Assembly: GCF_954871325.1 (NCBI RefSeq)
Contig: NC_088775.1
Span: 63,961,561-64,025,560 of the forward strand
Direction of reading: 5' to 3'
Source of the DNA: Gordionus sp. m RMFG-2023
Taxonomy: Eukaryota > Nematomorpha > Gordioida > Chordodea > Parachordodidae
DNA length: 64,000 bases
Position 1 is the stretch's first letter, and each line of letters begins with the position of its first letter. Under the pieces are notes generated by a model. The model saw only the letters and a list, made by a program, of their open reading frames with translations. It had not been told where the DNA came from and did no database searches. The position numbers were made by a program, and so were the translations under genes. Positions 1 through 12,500 of this stretch are shown piece by piece.

Positions 1-179
1 TATCATATTTCCTTTTTTCATTTTTTTCGATTAGAAAATATTTTTAGTAAAATATTATTCAAATTAATTATTCAACTAATCATTATTTTAGGTAATATTC
101 AATCAAATTAGATTCAACAAAAATACACTTAGTATTTAAAATAAATACACATTTCAACTTGTAGAAATTTTTTTATATC

Positions 180-275
180 CAAACCGAATTTTTTTTCAAA
201 GAAATCCGGGTGAAAATTTTTTTAAAAAATACAATTAGGGCTGGCCCGTGCAAATGTTACCTCTGCAAGCCCGAT
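180..275. repeat. Fragment of the GGCCCG-rich hAT MITE family (MITE-B)
   Basis: The stretch ggctggcccgtgcaaatg followed by ttacctctgcaagccc matches one terminus of the two better copies at 32299-32587 and 51009-51274 (read there as gtgccctgcaaatggtac and ttctgcaggcc). No matched partner terminus or target duplication was found. The long reading frame across 210-479 is this repeat plus flank, not a gene. Confidence 0.45.
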
Positions 276-939
276 ATTTATATTAAAAATGTGAAGGCAA
301 GAAAATTAAAAAATTCGGGCTGTAAAATTTTAAGGAGCCGAGCTGGCTTTTTGAAAGTAACTTTTAAAAATTTTTTAACAGGCCAGATCAAACAATTTGT
401 GGATCTTCAATTCGTAGCACACTTTATCCAATCTTTGAGTTTTTTTAACTATGTTTATAACTTTTGCCGCACATTATAAAATTCCAATTCTTATAATTAT
501 ATATTTTATTCTTATGGAGATGCTGTGATTATTTCTATGCTTTTACCTTTTTGTCCAGATATAAAGGTTAGGCATAAAAATAACTGAGGATTAAGCTTAT
601 GTCGACACAAAGAAATTTTAGATCATTATATAACATTTCAATGTCACTATCAGCATTTGATAATGGGTTAGCAAATAAACTCATTTGATATAATTATTAA
701 AATCTAAAAAAAAGAGATTGGAATAGTATAATGTGAGGCAAAAATTATAACTAGAAGATGTAAATTTCCCAGGAAAATTGGGGAAAAAAAGAAAAATTAA
801 AAAATAACCACAATATACATTTTAATATTTCAATTTTTTTATTGAATAACTCTATTAAATTTGGGAAACTAAGAAAAAAAATAATTTAAAATACACTGTA
901 AACATTTCATTTTTTTGATTATTTATTAATTACAAGAAG

Positions 940-2010
940 CATGTATCATAAATTAAATTTAAAATTCATGGGATGCTAGTGAAATAGCATCAGTATCTTC
1001 ATGGGATGTAATTGAAATATCATAATTATCACTTTATATTGATAAAACGTTGAACTCTTTTGATGATATCCTGAACATGATGCTGTGATCCTTTAAATGT
1101 ATGCTACGCCTGATTGATATTAATTTTTCGACTCTTACATTTTTTATTCTATTTTCCAAATGCTCTGACCAGACACTTTCTGACAATACACTTGAGGGTG
1201 GTATCGCATCTTACTGCCACTTGACAAAGGGGTTGATTTATACACAATCCTTTCCACCATATGAGTGGTTTGGTATGTATTGAGCTCTCCCATAAACTAG
1301 CACATTTATAGAAACCTTGTTTTGAATGATATTCTGCTAAATTACCCATAATTAATCCAATATCGCAATTTTGGCCTGAAATAATTATTAAATTTAAAGC
1401 TACTGTTAATTCGCAGTATGTTAATTTCACACTTTAATATTTAGGATCCAGAAGATTTGTTGCTTAAAGATATTTTCGGCAACAAAATTTCTTTCGTTTA
1501 TTAATATGCATCTTAACACTTTTTAAATCATTTTCATTAAAAATAAAAGTTGATGAATTGAGTTTATCTTTTATATCCCAAAATATTTCCGGTACGTCAG
1601 ATAATAGAACCGAATACTCCTAATTTTAATAGGGATCCTCCAATTATAATTTTGTAATAATAAATTCCAAAAAAGTAGTACAGACAGTAAATTTCCAATA
1701 TAATACGCCTTCTTTGTTTGTCTATATATAAACTTGAAATATTTCTTACAAACCTTCCTTATTTTTCAAAACACTTTGCAAGATTATAATAAAACCTCTC
1801 CATCCTGTCGGACTTGGAATTTTTAAGGAAGATTTATACCCTTTAAATATTTGCCTTTCTTTAAAAGTTACCAATAGAATACCATTAAATTATATATATT
1901 TATTATTTTTTTGGTGTTTTGGTATCTTTTCAATAAAAGGTATTTGGCATAAATCTTTAATAAGCAGATTCAAGCCATGTGAACATCCAAAGCATTCAAT
2001 TAAAGACTTA
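940..2010 (-). pseudogene. hAT transposase relic (DUF659/dimerization type)
   Basis: On the minus strand, pieces in shifting frames resemble a hAT transposase: CFGCSHGLNLLIKDL at about 1990-1940, a piece like the PVKTRWGS region at about 1830-1780, LLDPKY near 1450, then an open piece at 1430-1149 with NLAEYHSKQGFYKCASLWES and LIWWKGLC, typical of the last third of such proteins. EDTDAISLAS near the end (about 1000-970) also looks like the usual C-terminus. Stops and frame changes separate the pieces, so it is dead. No termini were identified. It lies downstream of the last BAG6 exon found and may sit in a BAG6 intron. Confidence 0.65.
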
Positions 2011-2279
2011 CGAGGAAAAAAAATGATATAATAAATTAAATTATAAATCATAATTATTGCAATAAAATATTATATTTATATTACGGGAAAATATGAAATT
2101 TCCCTTACATCTCTAGTTATAACCATAGTAAAAAAACGCGAAGACTGGATAAAGTGTAAAAAATCTGAATGGACATTTAAGCTGGGTAAGAAATTACCTA
2201 TTTTATGTGTACCCATTTGGAGAGATTCATTTTTTTAAAAAATATTTATAATATGTAAGTAAATTTTATATTTGCTATC

Positions 2280-2720
2280 TCTGCAAAAACTTCGTTACTA
2301 ACAGTACCTTTTTTGAAGAAAACGAACGCCATTCGTTTCTTGTTTCAAAAGGTAACGAGTAACACTTAATTTTAAGTAATGGTAACAGGAAATGCTACTT
2401 TAACATTTTATTTTCTTTAAATTTTATAAATAATGTAAGCCGAGTTTTTAATTCAAATCAACCAAGTTCTTCATTTCTATTTTATTTTACATTTTGATTG
2501 TTAAATTTTATACAGCCAAGATTATTAATATAATTAATCAATGTATGTCAATTTATATTCTCTACTATTATAATTTATTCTATAAAGAATATGTCCATAA
2601 TACTTATTATTTCAGATGATTTAACTCTGTCCTGACCCCAATATGTCAATATGAAATTTTTTTATAAATATAAAAAATTAAGGGCATTAAGTCTACACTT
2701 TGAAAGTGTAGATTGTGCCC
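2280..2720 (+). repeat. Copy 1 of a GTAACG-rich dispersed repeat
   Basis: The segment runs from acgaacgccattcgtttctt through aaggtaacgagtaacac to a shared tail that includes taagccgagttttt and agtctacactttg. The same order of blocks occurs at 42357-42890. GTAACG/CGTTAC hexamers concentrated at one end suggest a terminal motif. A similar GTAAC-rich stretch at 3085-3130 may be the other end of this copy. No target duplication was established. Confidence 0.5.
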
Positions 2721-2729
2721 GATTTCAAA

Positions 2730-3430
2730 TATTTTAACCTCAAGTAACTCAAATCTAAAAAAACATATTAAGGTAAAAATATAAATTCAGAATAAATTCT
2801 AACGAGGACCTGAATGATGAATCTAATAAGTTTTTTTGAAAATAAAAATCATTCTTTAAATAATACCCCCCACCCCATTAAAATTTTTGCTTATTAAATA
2901 TAATATTGGTCTTTTATCTAATCAAAATCTTGAAAATCAATTGTGGTTAAAAATAAATAAAAAATTATTACAAAAAGAGCTTGTCTTATTAAGATATTAT
3001 TTTTGTATAATTTTATTATCTATGGGAAATAAATAAAAAGAAAATTTATATAAAACACTTAGTATTATTTTAAGTATAACGCGTTCTTTTTTCACAAGGT
3101 AACACATTTCTTTTAGAAGTAACATTTAGAGCATTGGCAAAAAGTAAGAAGCACGACTTTTACGTACATCTTAAGAGTGCCCATACTAAAAAAGGTAGGA
3201 TGCCAGGTTTTTTAAAATTATATTCTAAAATAATAACAAAATTTTATCGTAAAAGAGCAAAACACCTGCAGTATAGCCCCTATCTCTACTTCATACTTTA
3301 ATTGTAATATTTTAGAAATCAAGAATTCTAAACTAAGCAATGAAAAAATCTTATGGATCAAATTATAATATGTTCTACTTGATTGACGAAGTAATATCAT
3401 ATGATCGTAATAATTATATTTTAAAAGTTT
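2730..3430. other. A+T-rich sequence, nothing coding recognised
   Basis: No open frame with familiar composition and no paired terminal repeats. Includes the GTAAC-rich patch at 3085-3130 noted under the preceding repeat. Confidence 0.3.
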
Positions 3431-3435
3431 TTTAC

Positions 3436-3557
3436 GAATCTTTCTAGGACAGATGAAATCATGTTTTGCAATCCTGGAAGCATATCCATTCCTGGCGGAA
3501 AAGCTAAGTTAGAGGCTTGAGATGATACTAGAACATTCGTTGAATGAGGAGGTTGGC
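3436..3557 (-). CDS. BAG6: BAG6 exon 18 (last exon found)
   Basis: Read on the minus strand from the acceptor CACCAAG|GCCAAC. Phase 1 restores a Gly codon. It encodes FPPGMDMLPGLQNMISSVLE, a hydrophobic segment like the SVVQGVLSSLLGSL-type helices in the BAG6 middle. The donor is TTC|GTAAAA. Nothing further downstream that continues BAG6 was recognised between 3435 and 1; this stretch contains hAT debris instead. Confidence 0.72.
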
Positions 3558-6500
3558 CTTGGTGAAAAAAAATAAATTTATGAATTTAAGGTTTATATTT
3601 TGTGTCAACATGAATAATAAAGTTCATTTTTAGGTATTATTTATTTTTGAGTATCGGCAAGGTTATTGTTAGATCAAATTTTTTATTTATTTGCTTTAAG
3701 TTTAACCGCATTCTTTTAAATTCACAAAAAATGTTACAACTTTAGATAATATTTTAGAGTTAAATTTCAATTCCACATAAAAAGGGTTTCAAAGGCGTAT
3801 CTATCTTTAAAAAGATAAAATGAATGCTCATAATGAAGAATCTATTTTAAATAGTCTACCAAACTTTCACCTTTCTCCGGGAGTAAGTGCTGAAGGATTT
3901 ACTTTTAGAAGTTGTTTAATGAAAAATAAATCAGATTTATTTTAAAATATTATATATAATAAAATATGAATATATCGAGATTATGAAGGGTCATGACCTT
4001 TTTAAAATGTGAATTAGAACATTATTTTCTTAAACAATGTTGGAATTCCTAACACTTAATTTTTGTTTTTTAACATTCAACTTCATATGGATTTAAGACA
4101 ACCAAAATAATTCCCAAAATTTGAATAAAAATAAAATATTATCAAAATTTACTTTTAGTTGTCTGTCTTTCCTATATTCAATGAATATAAAAAATATTCT
4201 TTTTGTAAATGTGGTACTTAAAATTTGCATTTTTGAGAAAAATTATCTGATATGGAAGACAGAAAACATTTAATCTAAAAGGAGGACAGGTGACAACGCT
4301 ATCCACAGAAGATGAACGAAGGTGTTATGAATTGTATATTTTTATACATCTAATCAGATTTGAATATAATATTTATGATATTATTTATTTTGTTGTCAGT
4401 GAACTGCAGAAGTCGAATTTGAAAAAGCCCGGGATTTTTTTTGCTAGGTTCAGATTATTATTATTTTGAGATTTTTAAGCTTCGCTGAGTATTTAAAATC
4501 ATAGCTAAAATAAAAAGTGAAACAAGTAATAAATAAATTTGTTTTAAAGATTGATTCAACCAAAAGATTAGGAAGAAATATTCTAGGAATAAATATAAAG
4601 CATGTAAAAGAAATTAATATAGTAAAAAGGAGTGCGACTTCTGAATACATAAGAATAATATTAAAAACATAGAATAAACTAAAAGACATGTTTATACAAT
4701 TACTATAGAGAATGGGTATTCTTATAAAATCACCAATCTATTAAATGAATAGTCAGTTGAAGAGTAGGATGTTGATAATTATGATATAATAAATGAAGGA
4801 GAAATTAAGCTGGAAAGATAAGGGATTTACTCACGAATATCATATTACATCAGGTGCGCAGCCTATACTCACCAGTCAGTTATTAACGATGCCTTGAAAA
4901 ATAATGATGCTAAAACTATTATTGATATAGCCCGGGAAGTTGTAAAATTAACTAATTCCGATGATTATTAGAATATTAATATGAAATCAATGAAAATGTC
5001 AATGACAGTATTCATAACTCTATCGTCTTTAGTTTATGGAATGTTGATTAAGTTAGATTTTATAAGTAAACATTATGTCATATAGAAAGTGATATTACTA
5101 AAATATTTGCATTTTTAAAAATATCAACACTAAGACATCAGTCAGAACAAATGCGCCTGTCTGATTTTTATGGCATATGAGTTAATAAGCGATAGGATTT
5201 AGAAATAAACAAGTTTTTCATATGAAATATTGAAACACATGAAATTCGAGAGACCTATTTACAAAACAATGTACTATATATTTCTTTATATTTAGGCCCT
5301 CGCTATCAAGTTATGTTATGTAATGAGCTAAAATAGATGGCTAAAGATTATCTTAAGAATTATGAGATAAACATCACTCAATTATTTTAAAAATATTGTA
5401 GCCCATATCTTATTTGATAATTTGATTATGATATTAATAAAGATACAGCTTAAGATGTAAAAATGTACTTTTAGAAGGAGGAAGTAAAAAGAAGGAAGAA
5501 CGAATCCCTATCATAGAAAAGTTTGTACATGTCAGAATAATAAAGGTGAAAATATTTTAAAATACTGGGAGAAAAATTCTTCTATATCCTGAATACATGA
5601 TCTAGAAATGCTACGAGTACATACATTAATTAAATTTAGGTCAGCTTGAAAGTGTCTTTGGTTATAAAAATCTTAAAGAGAATATTATGGAACTTGTTAT
5701 GATTGTTCGATTAAATAAAGCATTTATATTAAATATATATTAATTTAAAAATTTTTTGCCAGTAAATTATGAATACGAAATATATAGAGTAGAATAATTA
5801 AATGAACAAAAAAATTTATATTTTATTAATGAAGAGTCGGTATATTTCTTTATGACTCACATACCCTGAGAGATAGTTTTTTAAATTATTTACTCTTGAA
5901 ATCTAACCCAGACCCGCTTTTTTGACGCAATCTGGATTTTAGTTAATAAAGAATTAATATATAACGTTCGTCACTAGTGTTGTTAAACAGCTCGATTCAG
6001 CCAACTAAAAATTAGGATTTTAGCGAAAATAATATTACGTAAGCCTCAAGATTTCGTTAATAGTTGTCCAAATCATTCAGCCATTTATGATCAAAATCTA
6101 CAAGGTTGATATTTTTTGGAAGATATTGGGTTAGCCATTTTAAAAAAATCGAGCCGTTTGATAACACTAGTCGTCAAACTCTTGAAACCCTTTAAAAAAT
6201 ATAATTAACGTTAAATTTGTACCATATTTTTATAATAAAATAATATAAATTCGAAGAAGATCATTTTTACCGATACCAATGGCTCACATTCTAATTTTTT
6301 AAATTTTTATTTATTTCACTTCCCCTCTCTTTTTAATTGTTATTGGGAATGGGATAACACAAAAAAGTCTGTAAAATTAGTCATGTTTATATATATAATT
6401 TAGAGATTAATACTAGATTTAAAAAAAATCGACTGTATAAGTAAGTATTGTCAGACAGTGGCATGGGTGGCATTTGATAAATATATGTATAATATAAAAC

Positions 6501-9500
6501 ATTGTAAGATATTTTGATCAATATACCTAAATTGGCATTGGAAGTGGGACCAGTATTATTCAATGCAAAATTAGCCAAAGGAGGGTTTCTTCTAATAACT
6601 GTCCTTTGTATGGTGGCACCCACTGGTTGAATCCTAACATAATTAATGTTTCTTTCCTCATTTTCCTTTAGAATAAATTAATAAAAAAATGATCTTATTC
6701 ATAGGAAAAAAAAACGTTCGAAAATCAGTCAATTTTACCCTCAGCCTCAACGTGACGAGGGAGTAAGGATATTCAAAATCCCTGTGGTCGGGGTTATAAC
6801 ATAATCACCATCTCCACGATAAAAAGTAAAATCCACCAAAAAAAGTTGCTGCGATGGGCATATCATTGTAAATTTTTTACAAAGATTGAAACCAAATATT
6901 GGAGATATATAATCCAAGGTACCTTGGGAACCTCCCCTACCAAGGATAAAAAGAACTTAGAAGAATTCAGTGGAACCACAATTGGTGATAACGAGACCTA
7001 TAACGGCCATAAACGATATGACACTATGTGGAATTCGGCGTAGTAATATAATAAGGGTTGCCACATGGAATGCTAGGAACGACGAAGGGAAAAGTGGTGG
7101 ACGAACTGAACAGAAGGAGTGTAGATGTATGTTGTGCACAAAAGAAAAGATATTGAAAGGTTATGGTATAAGAATGATTGGCAGAACAAATGAATGTAGT
7201 TTTTATGGCAAGGAAGTAATGATGGCAGAGCTGGAGTTGGTGTATTTGTTGCAATAAAACTAATGTACAAAATAATATAGGTAAAAAGACTAGGAATGAT
7301 ATTTTTTGGGATAGTCTACTGGAGGCAAGTGACGAAGAGAAAGAAAAGTAGATAGATAATGGGAGGTAAGTGTGCAAGAAAATTATACATGTTGGGATAG
7401 ACTATTGTATGAATACTACGAAATGTTTTTTGCCTGGTGATTGAAAGGAGGGACATGTGGGAGTGAACAGTCAAAGAAATGAAGGAGCGCATGTGACAGC
7501 TCGAGGAATCCTGAAGGGTAATAATTCTCGATTTTGGCGAAGCTATCGAATGGTTTGACCCTGCTTAAGAAAGAATCAAAGAAGTTGGTGGAGTACAAAT
7601 CGGTTACTGGTAAAAGTGCAGTGGATTATTAGTTAGTGAGGGTAGATGTGATCGATGTATAGTGAACAATGTTAAGGTGACATCGAGGGGGATTAATGTA
7701 TTGAGCAGCAAAATCTAGTTGTAGGAGATTTTATTTTAGGTGTGAACAACACTTATAGAAATTTTGCGCCGAGGCTGAGGGTTTAAAAATTGAAGGAGTG
7801 TGATAAGAGAGTGAGGTTGTACCAAGTCTGAATTCAGGAATTAGTTAAAGTGGGGGGGGGGTGCAGATTGTCTAATATTGGAAGCAAGGTTATGGGACCA
7901 ACAATTTTTCATGGTGAGGCAAGAGGCGACCCTCAGTGTTCAAGAGGCTGGGTTGCACAAGCAACAGGTGTAATGACAAGTGGGAAGCTATGGAATAGGT
8001 CTGGTTAAAGGCAACTGCGTATTTATACGGGACAAAAGGGCCGCCTAGACACAAGAAGGCATGGTGGTACCATTTAGAAGTAGAAAAAACTATATATAAG
8101 AAACAAAAATGTTACAAATATGCATGATAGTAAAATGGGAAGTGAGAAACTATGAAACAAAGTGAAATACCAAGAAATTAATATCATGCACAGAAAGATT
8201 TTTGCGAAAAGAGCTGGAATACGCGATAGGAAGAGGGATTATGTACTGGATTACAAGGCAGATGGTGAAAAAATAGATAGAATGAGGTAGGTATTAAAGT
8301 CTGAAAAATATGGAAGTAAAAACGGTTATTGATAGCAAAGGAATTAAGAATATTTGAAAGACTCATGTGCCAAAACTATTGAATGAAGAGAATGAATGGG
8401 ATAATAAAGCTAAGAAAGAAAGCGTTGAAGATAAGACAAAGGGATAGCAGTAAGTTCAACAAAAGGGGTAACATCAATGAAGGTTATGACGACTTGGGAT
8501 AAATGGCTTACGAATTAATTCAATTTAATAGTTAGACAATGAACTATTCTGGCGAAGAAGTGTAATTATCCCGGAATAAAATGGAACATGTGATTTTAAA
8601 TAGTGGGTAAAGTATTAAACTCTTGGAGCATTACGAAATTAGGGACAGTGTTAGATAAACGAATAAGGGAACTAATGAAATTCGATGAACTGTAGTTTGG
8701 ATTTATACCAGAGTAATTTTTGTGTAATGAGATAAATACAAAAAAAGTATCTAACGAAGGGGAAAAAAACTATATTATGCGTTTTGTAGGGTATTTGACA
8801 GGATGCAGCATGAGGTTATTATATGGACGTTGAAAAACAAGGTGAAGAAGAATAACTAGTTACGGCAGTGATAGCAATGTATGTGGAACAAACTAATGTC
8901 CAGATGGACGATGGATTGTGAATGTTTTAAAGGTAGGACTAGATCAAGGATCCGTTCCGAGCCTGTTATTATTTATCCTAGTATGGACAATCCTTGAATG
9001 AAAGATAGCTAAGAGAGCAAGGGGATTAAAAATAAATACAAAAAAACAGAGGTTGATAATTGGTGTTGGAACTTACAGAAGAAGAAATCTTGCACCTGGC
9101 CTTATGGGAAAGGAGTGACTAAAAATTCAGTTTAATGTGTCTTCTACAAAAAATTCATAATCTGATGTATTAGTGAGAAAGGTAGTTTAAATAGGTGGCT
9201 TGATATTTATATGTAGAATGTATGTGAAAGAAGTATATGATGATAACGTAGTTAAGGTTGGATTGGATTTTGAATGAATCAACTTTGAAGGAGAGAAAGT
9301 TTGTTATTAGATACATGCTAAGCACAGATGAACGTGTTGATTTTGCTGTTGTTGCAAGGGTCAAGATATACATGGAATAAGTTCCAAGAGATGTTTTCTA
9401 TTATAAATAAAACAGTTTCTATGAAGCTAAAAAAGTTTACATAAGCTGTGCGAGGAGCTGTACAATCTATGATTTAGATGGATATGTAGGGCATCTCTGA

Positions 9501-12500
9501 GGGAGGGAATAGAAGCGATTGGGTGGTGATGGAGAAAAATGGGTCTTACAAATGGCGATGCCCAGGAACGTAAAAAATGGAGAAAGGTAATCAGGAGGGA
9601 AACTGGCTTACCTCGGTAAACGGTCATTAAACGAAGATGTTTATTAGAAAAGTATCCGAATGATAACAATAAATACAAATCTTTTTATTAAAATAAACCT
9701 GCAAATTGACGAAATGATGAGAATAGCAAGGCAGTAAGGGATCATTGTGATTAAACAAAATATTATTATTGTTGAAAGAAGGAAACAGAGATGAACTAGC
9801 TTCGTGCATGGGTCTAATATTTGGAATATAATTGGCTCTAGTGGCTGTTCTCCTTCTAGTACTACCCAATCTGGGGGCTTGATAAGTTAAAGCTGAAGTG
9901 GTTAGCCTGTTGATATTAGGCGAATTATTGTTGAGACTTAAAGGTATCCGTCTGGCGTTATCTTAAATAATACATTAGTTAGGCTGAATAAATAGTATAA
10001 AATACTTTGAGTGCCAGGTGCCAAAGTGTACGTCATTCCATTTGTTAGCGTAAAATTTTCGGGAAAAGAATTCGTGCTAGAACCAATGTTGGTATTGTTG
10101 CCAACAAAATTAAGGACTCTACGGTTGGATCTATTGCCTATTATAGATGAATAAATTTATTTAATACACGTCCCATTATATTTTTAAATTATTTTTTATG
10201 TTCATAATTACAAATATCACTTGGCTTCTTACCCATAGCGAAAAATATAATTATATAATACACTTAAATATATTAGTTATATTTTTAAATAATATAAAAA
10301 AATTCAATTTTTTTAAAATTTATAAATTTGTTATATTTTTAAATAATATAAAAAAATTCAATTTTTTTAAAATTTACCATATCATAATACAATCTAATTA
10401 ATGGATATTATTGTTCATTGTAGATGTATATTTCAATAAACAATTATTTTTGTTGCACATTCATTTAAAATAAATAATGATAGATCAAGGTTTTGGATTT
10501 TTTAGTGTTATTAGATTTATTTTTTACTTGAGAATAATTATTATTAACAAAATTTCCAGTTTATAAACGCCCCTGTTTTTATTTTAAATTTGGCAAAAAC
10601 AATAAAATACCTAATGATAAAGACCGTCTCAGAGGTTGATTACCACTAGTTTCCACCGAACTGTTGGTTATGTCATTGGGAATCATATTTGAAGTTGAAC
10701 CGTTTAAATTTGTCATAATTGAAGATATGATTCCTTGCACTGCGCCAGCTACATTGTGAGACCATGATTGGTTAGTGGTGGGTGATTGAACTATATGAGG
10801 TAAGTTATGGTTTTGTTGAATTCCTATACAAGATAGAATAATTTGTTAGAAAATATATAAGAATACTGCCAATTTATAGTTGGAGACACGATCTATTCAA
10901 CCATTGGGGAGGGGAATGCAGACGGGTATACCCCTAGTCCTAAAAGGACAGAACAATCAAAAACTGTCCCGTTCCAAAAAACGTCCATGAAGTACGATCC
11001 TTCATTGGACTCGTTACATACTACACAAAATTTATAACGCAAATGTCTATCATAGCAAAACTGCTATATGATCTATTACACCAAGGGGTAAATTTCAACT
11101 GGGACCAGACCACGTCGAACAGCTTCAACTATCAAGACTTTACTGCCCCAAATTTTATGCAATTACAATCTCGAAATCAACCGACCCCTATCTGTGATGC
11201 TTCCACTTATGGGATAGGAGCCGTTCTATCACATCTATGGGATATATAAATCGAGAAACAAATAGCCTATGCTTCTCGAACCTTATCCAAGTCCAAAATC
11301 AACTATACAAACGTGAAGAAAGAAGCCTTAACCATAGTTTTTGCCGTTAAGATCTAGGAAGACAATTTATCATAAACCGCTATTAGCCATGTATGGAAAG
11401 CAAATTTGGATCCTAACTATGACTTACGCAAGGTTGAAACGATGGGGAGTACGTTATCTTGGTTCAATTTCAACATCTATTACAAAACGGGAGCATCAAA
11501 TATGAATGCGACGCACTGTCCCGACTATCGCTCCCCAAAATAGAACCAAAAGGATACCGAAAACCAAATTAAAGACCTACCCTTTACTTGAGACAAAATA
11601 GAATCCATAACCATGCAAGACCCAAAACTATTACAAATCAAAGAAAACATATCAAACGGCTGGCCCCCAAAGATAACAACCACCGAATTACAAAAATTTC
11701 GATAAAGAATGAATTGTTGATAGACGGAGAGATAATTGTCTGGGGAACCATTAATCATTCCTAAAACCTTACGACCTGCGATATTGCAAGAAATTCACTC
11801 AGTGTACACCCGGGAATTGTACGAAAAGAAACAGTTAGGAAGTATGTCTGGTGGCCCTAATTAATAAGGGATATCACAAAAATCAGCGAAACGTGCGACC
11901 ATTGTAAACAAGTCAAGGAAAACTTCTCATTGATACTATTCTATAACTGGCAAGTGGCCCACATTGTTGGAGAAATTGTACATGTTGATCTCGCATGACT
12001 TTGTGACCTCTGTGAAATAACACATATTTGCATCCCAACATATTCCTCATAAAAGTAATGTAATAGCAGAGCGATTCGTACGAACTTTTAAAAAAGCCAT
12101 AAAAGGATAATTCAAATGCAGCTGACCAACTTTCTAATAGCGAATAGAAACAGTACACAGCCTGCCACAAAACAAACACCAGTAATGTATCTATGACGCG
12201 AAATACGGCGTCCATTAGACATCCTCCAAGAGAAATCAGTATGCAGTCCCACCCACTCCCCAATTCTTGCCGACCTAAGCAAAGGTCCAAAAGTTCCCAA
12301 TTCAAGATAAAAAAAAGAAATCATAATAGATGTTCAGGTATCCGTCGTTTAGTGGATACTACAAAAATAACGGCACCATCGCCGAGATATATGACCCCGT
12401 CGGGATTCTGAAAAGTCAGGAAAAATGAGAAGCACGGGAGGATTCCGCCATCAAGACCCCCGCAGACGATCCTCCGATCGTCCCAAGGCTGTCGAAGATC

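Noticed and set aside
210-479. Open frame of 89 codons at the left edge
   Set aside because: It runs through MITE-B-like repeat sequence and has no recognised protein motif.
6970-7257. Plus-strand frame of 95 codons as a separate gene
   Set aside because: It is the start of the decayed LINE endonuclease (RVATWN, then a CC-x-QK-x-R piece).
7024-7377. Minus-strand open frame of 117 codons
   Set aside because: Antisense to the decayed LINE endonuclease region.
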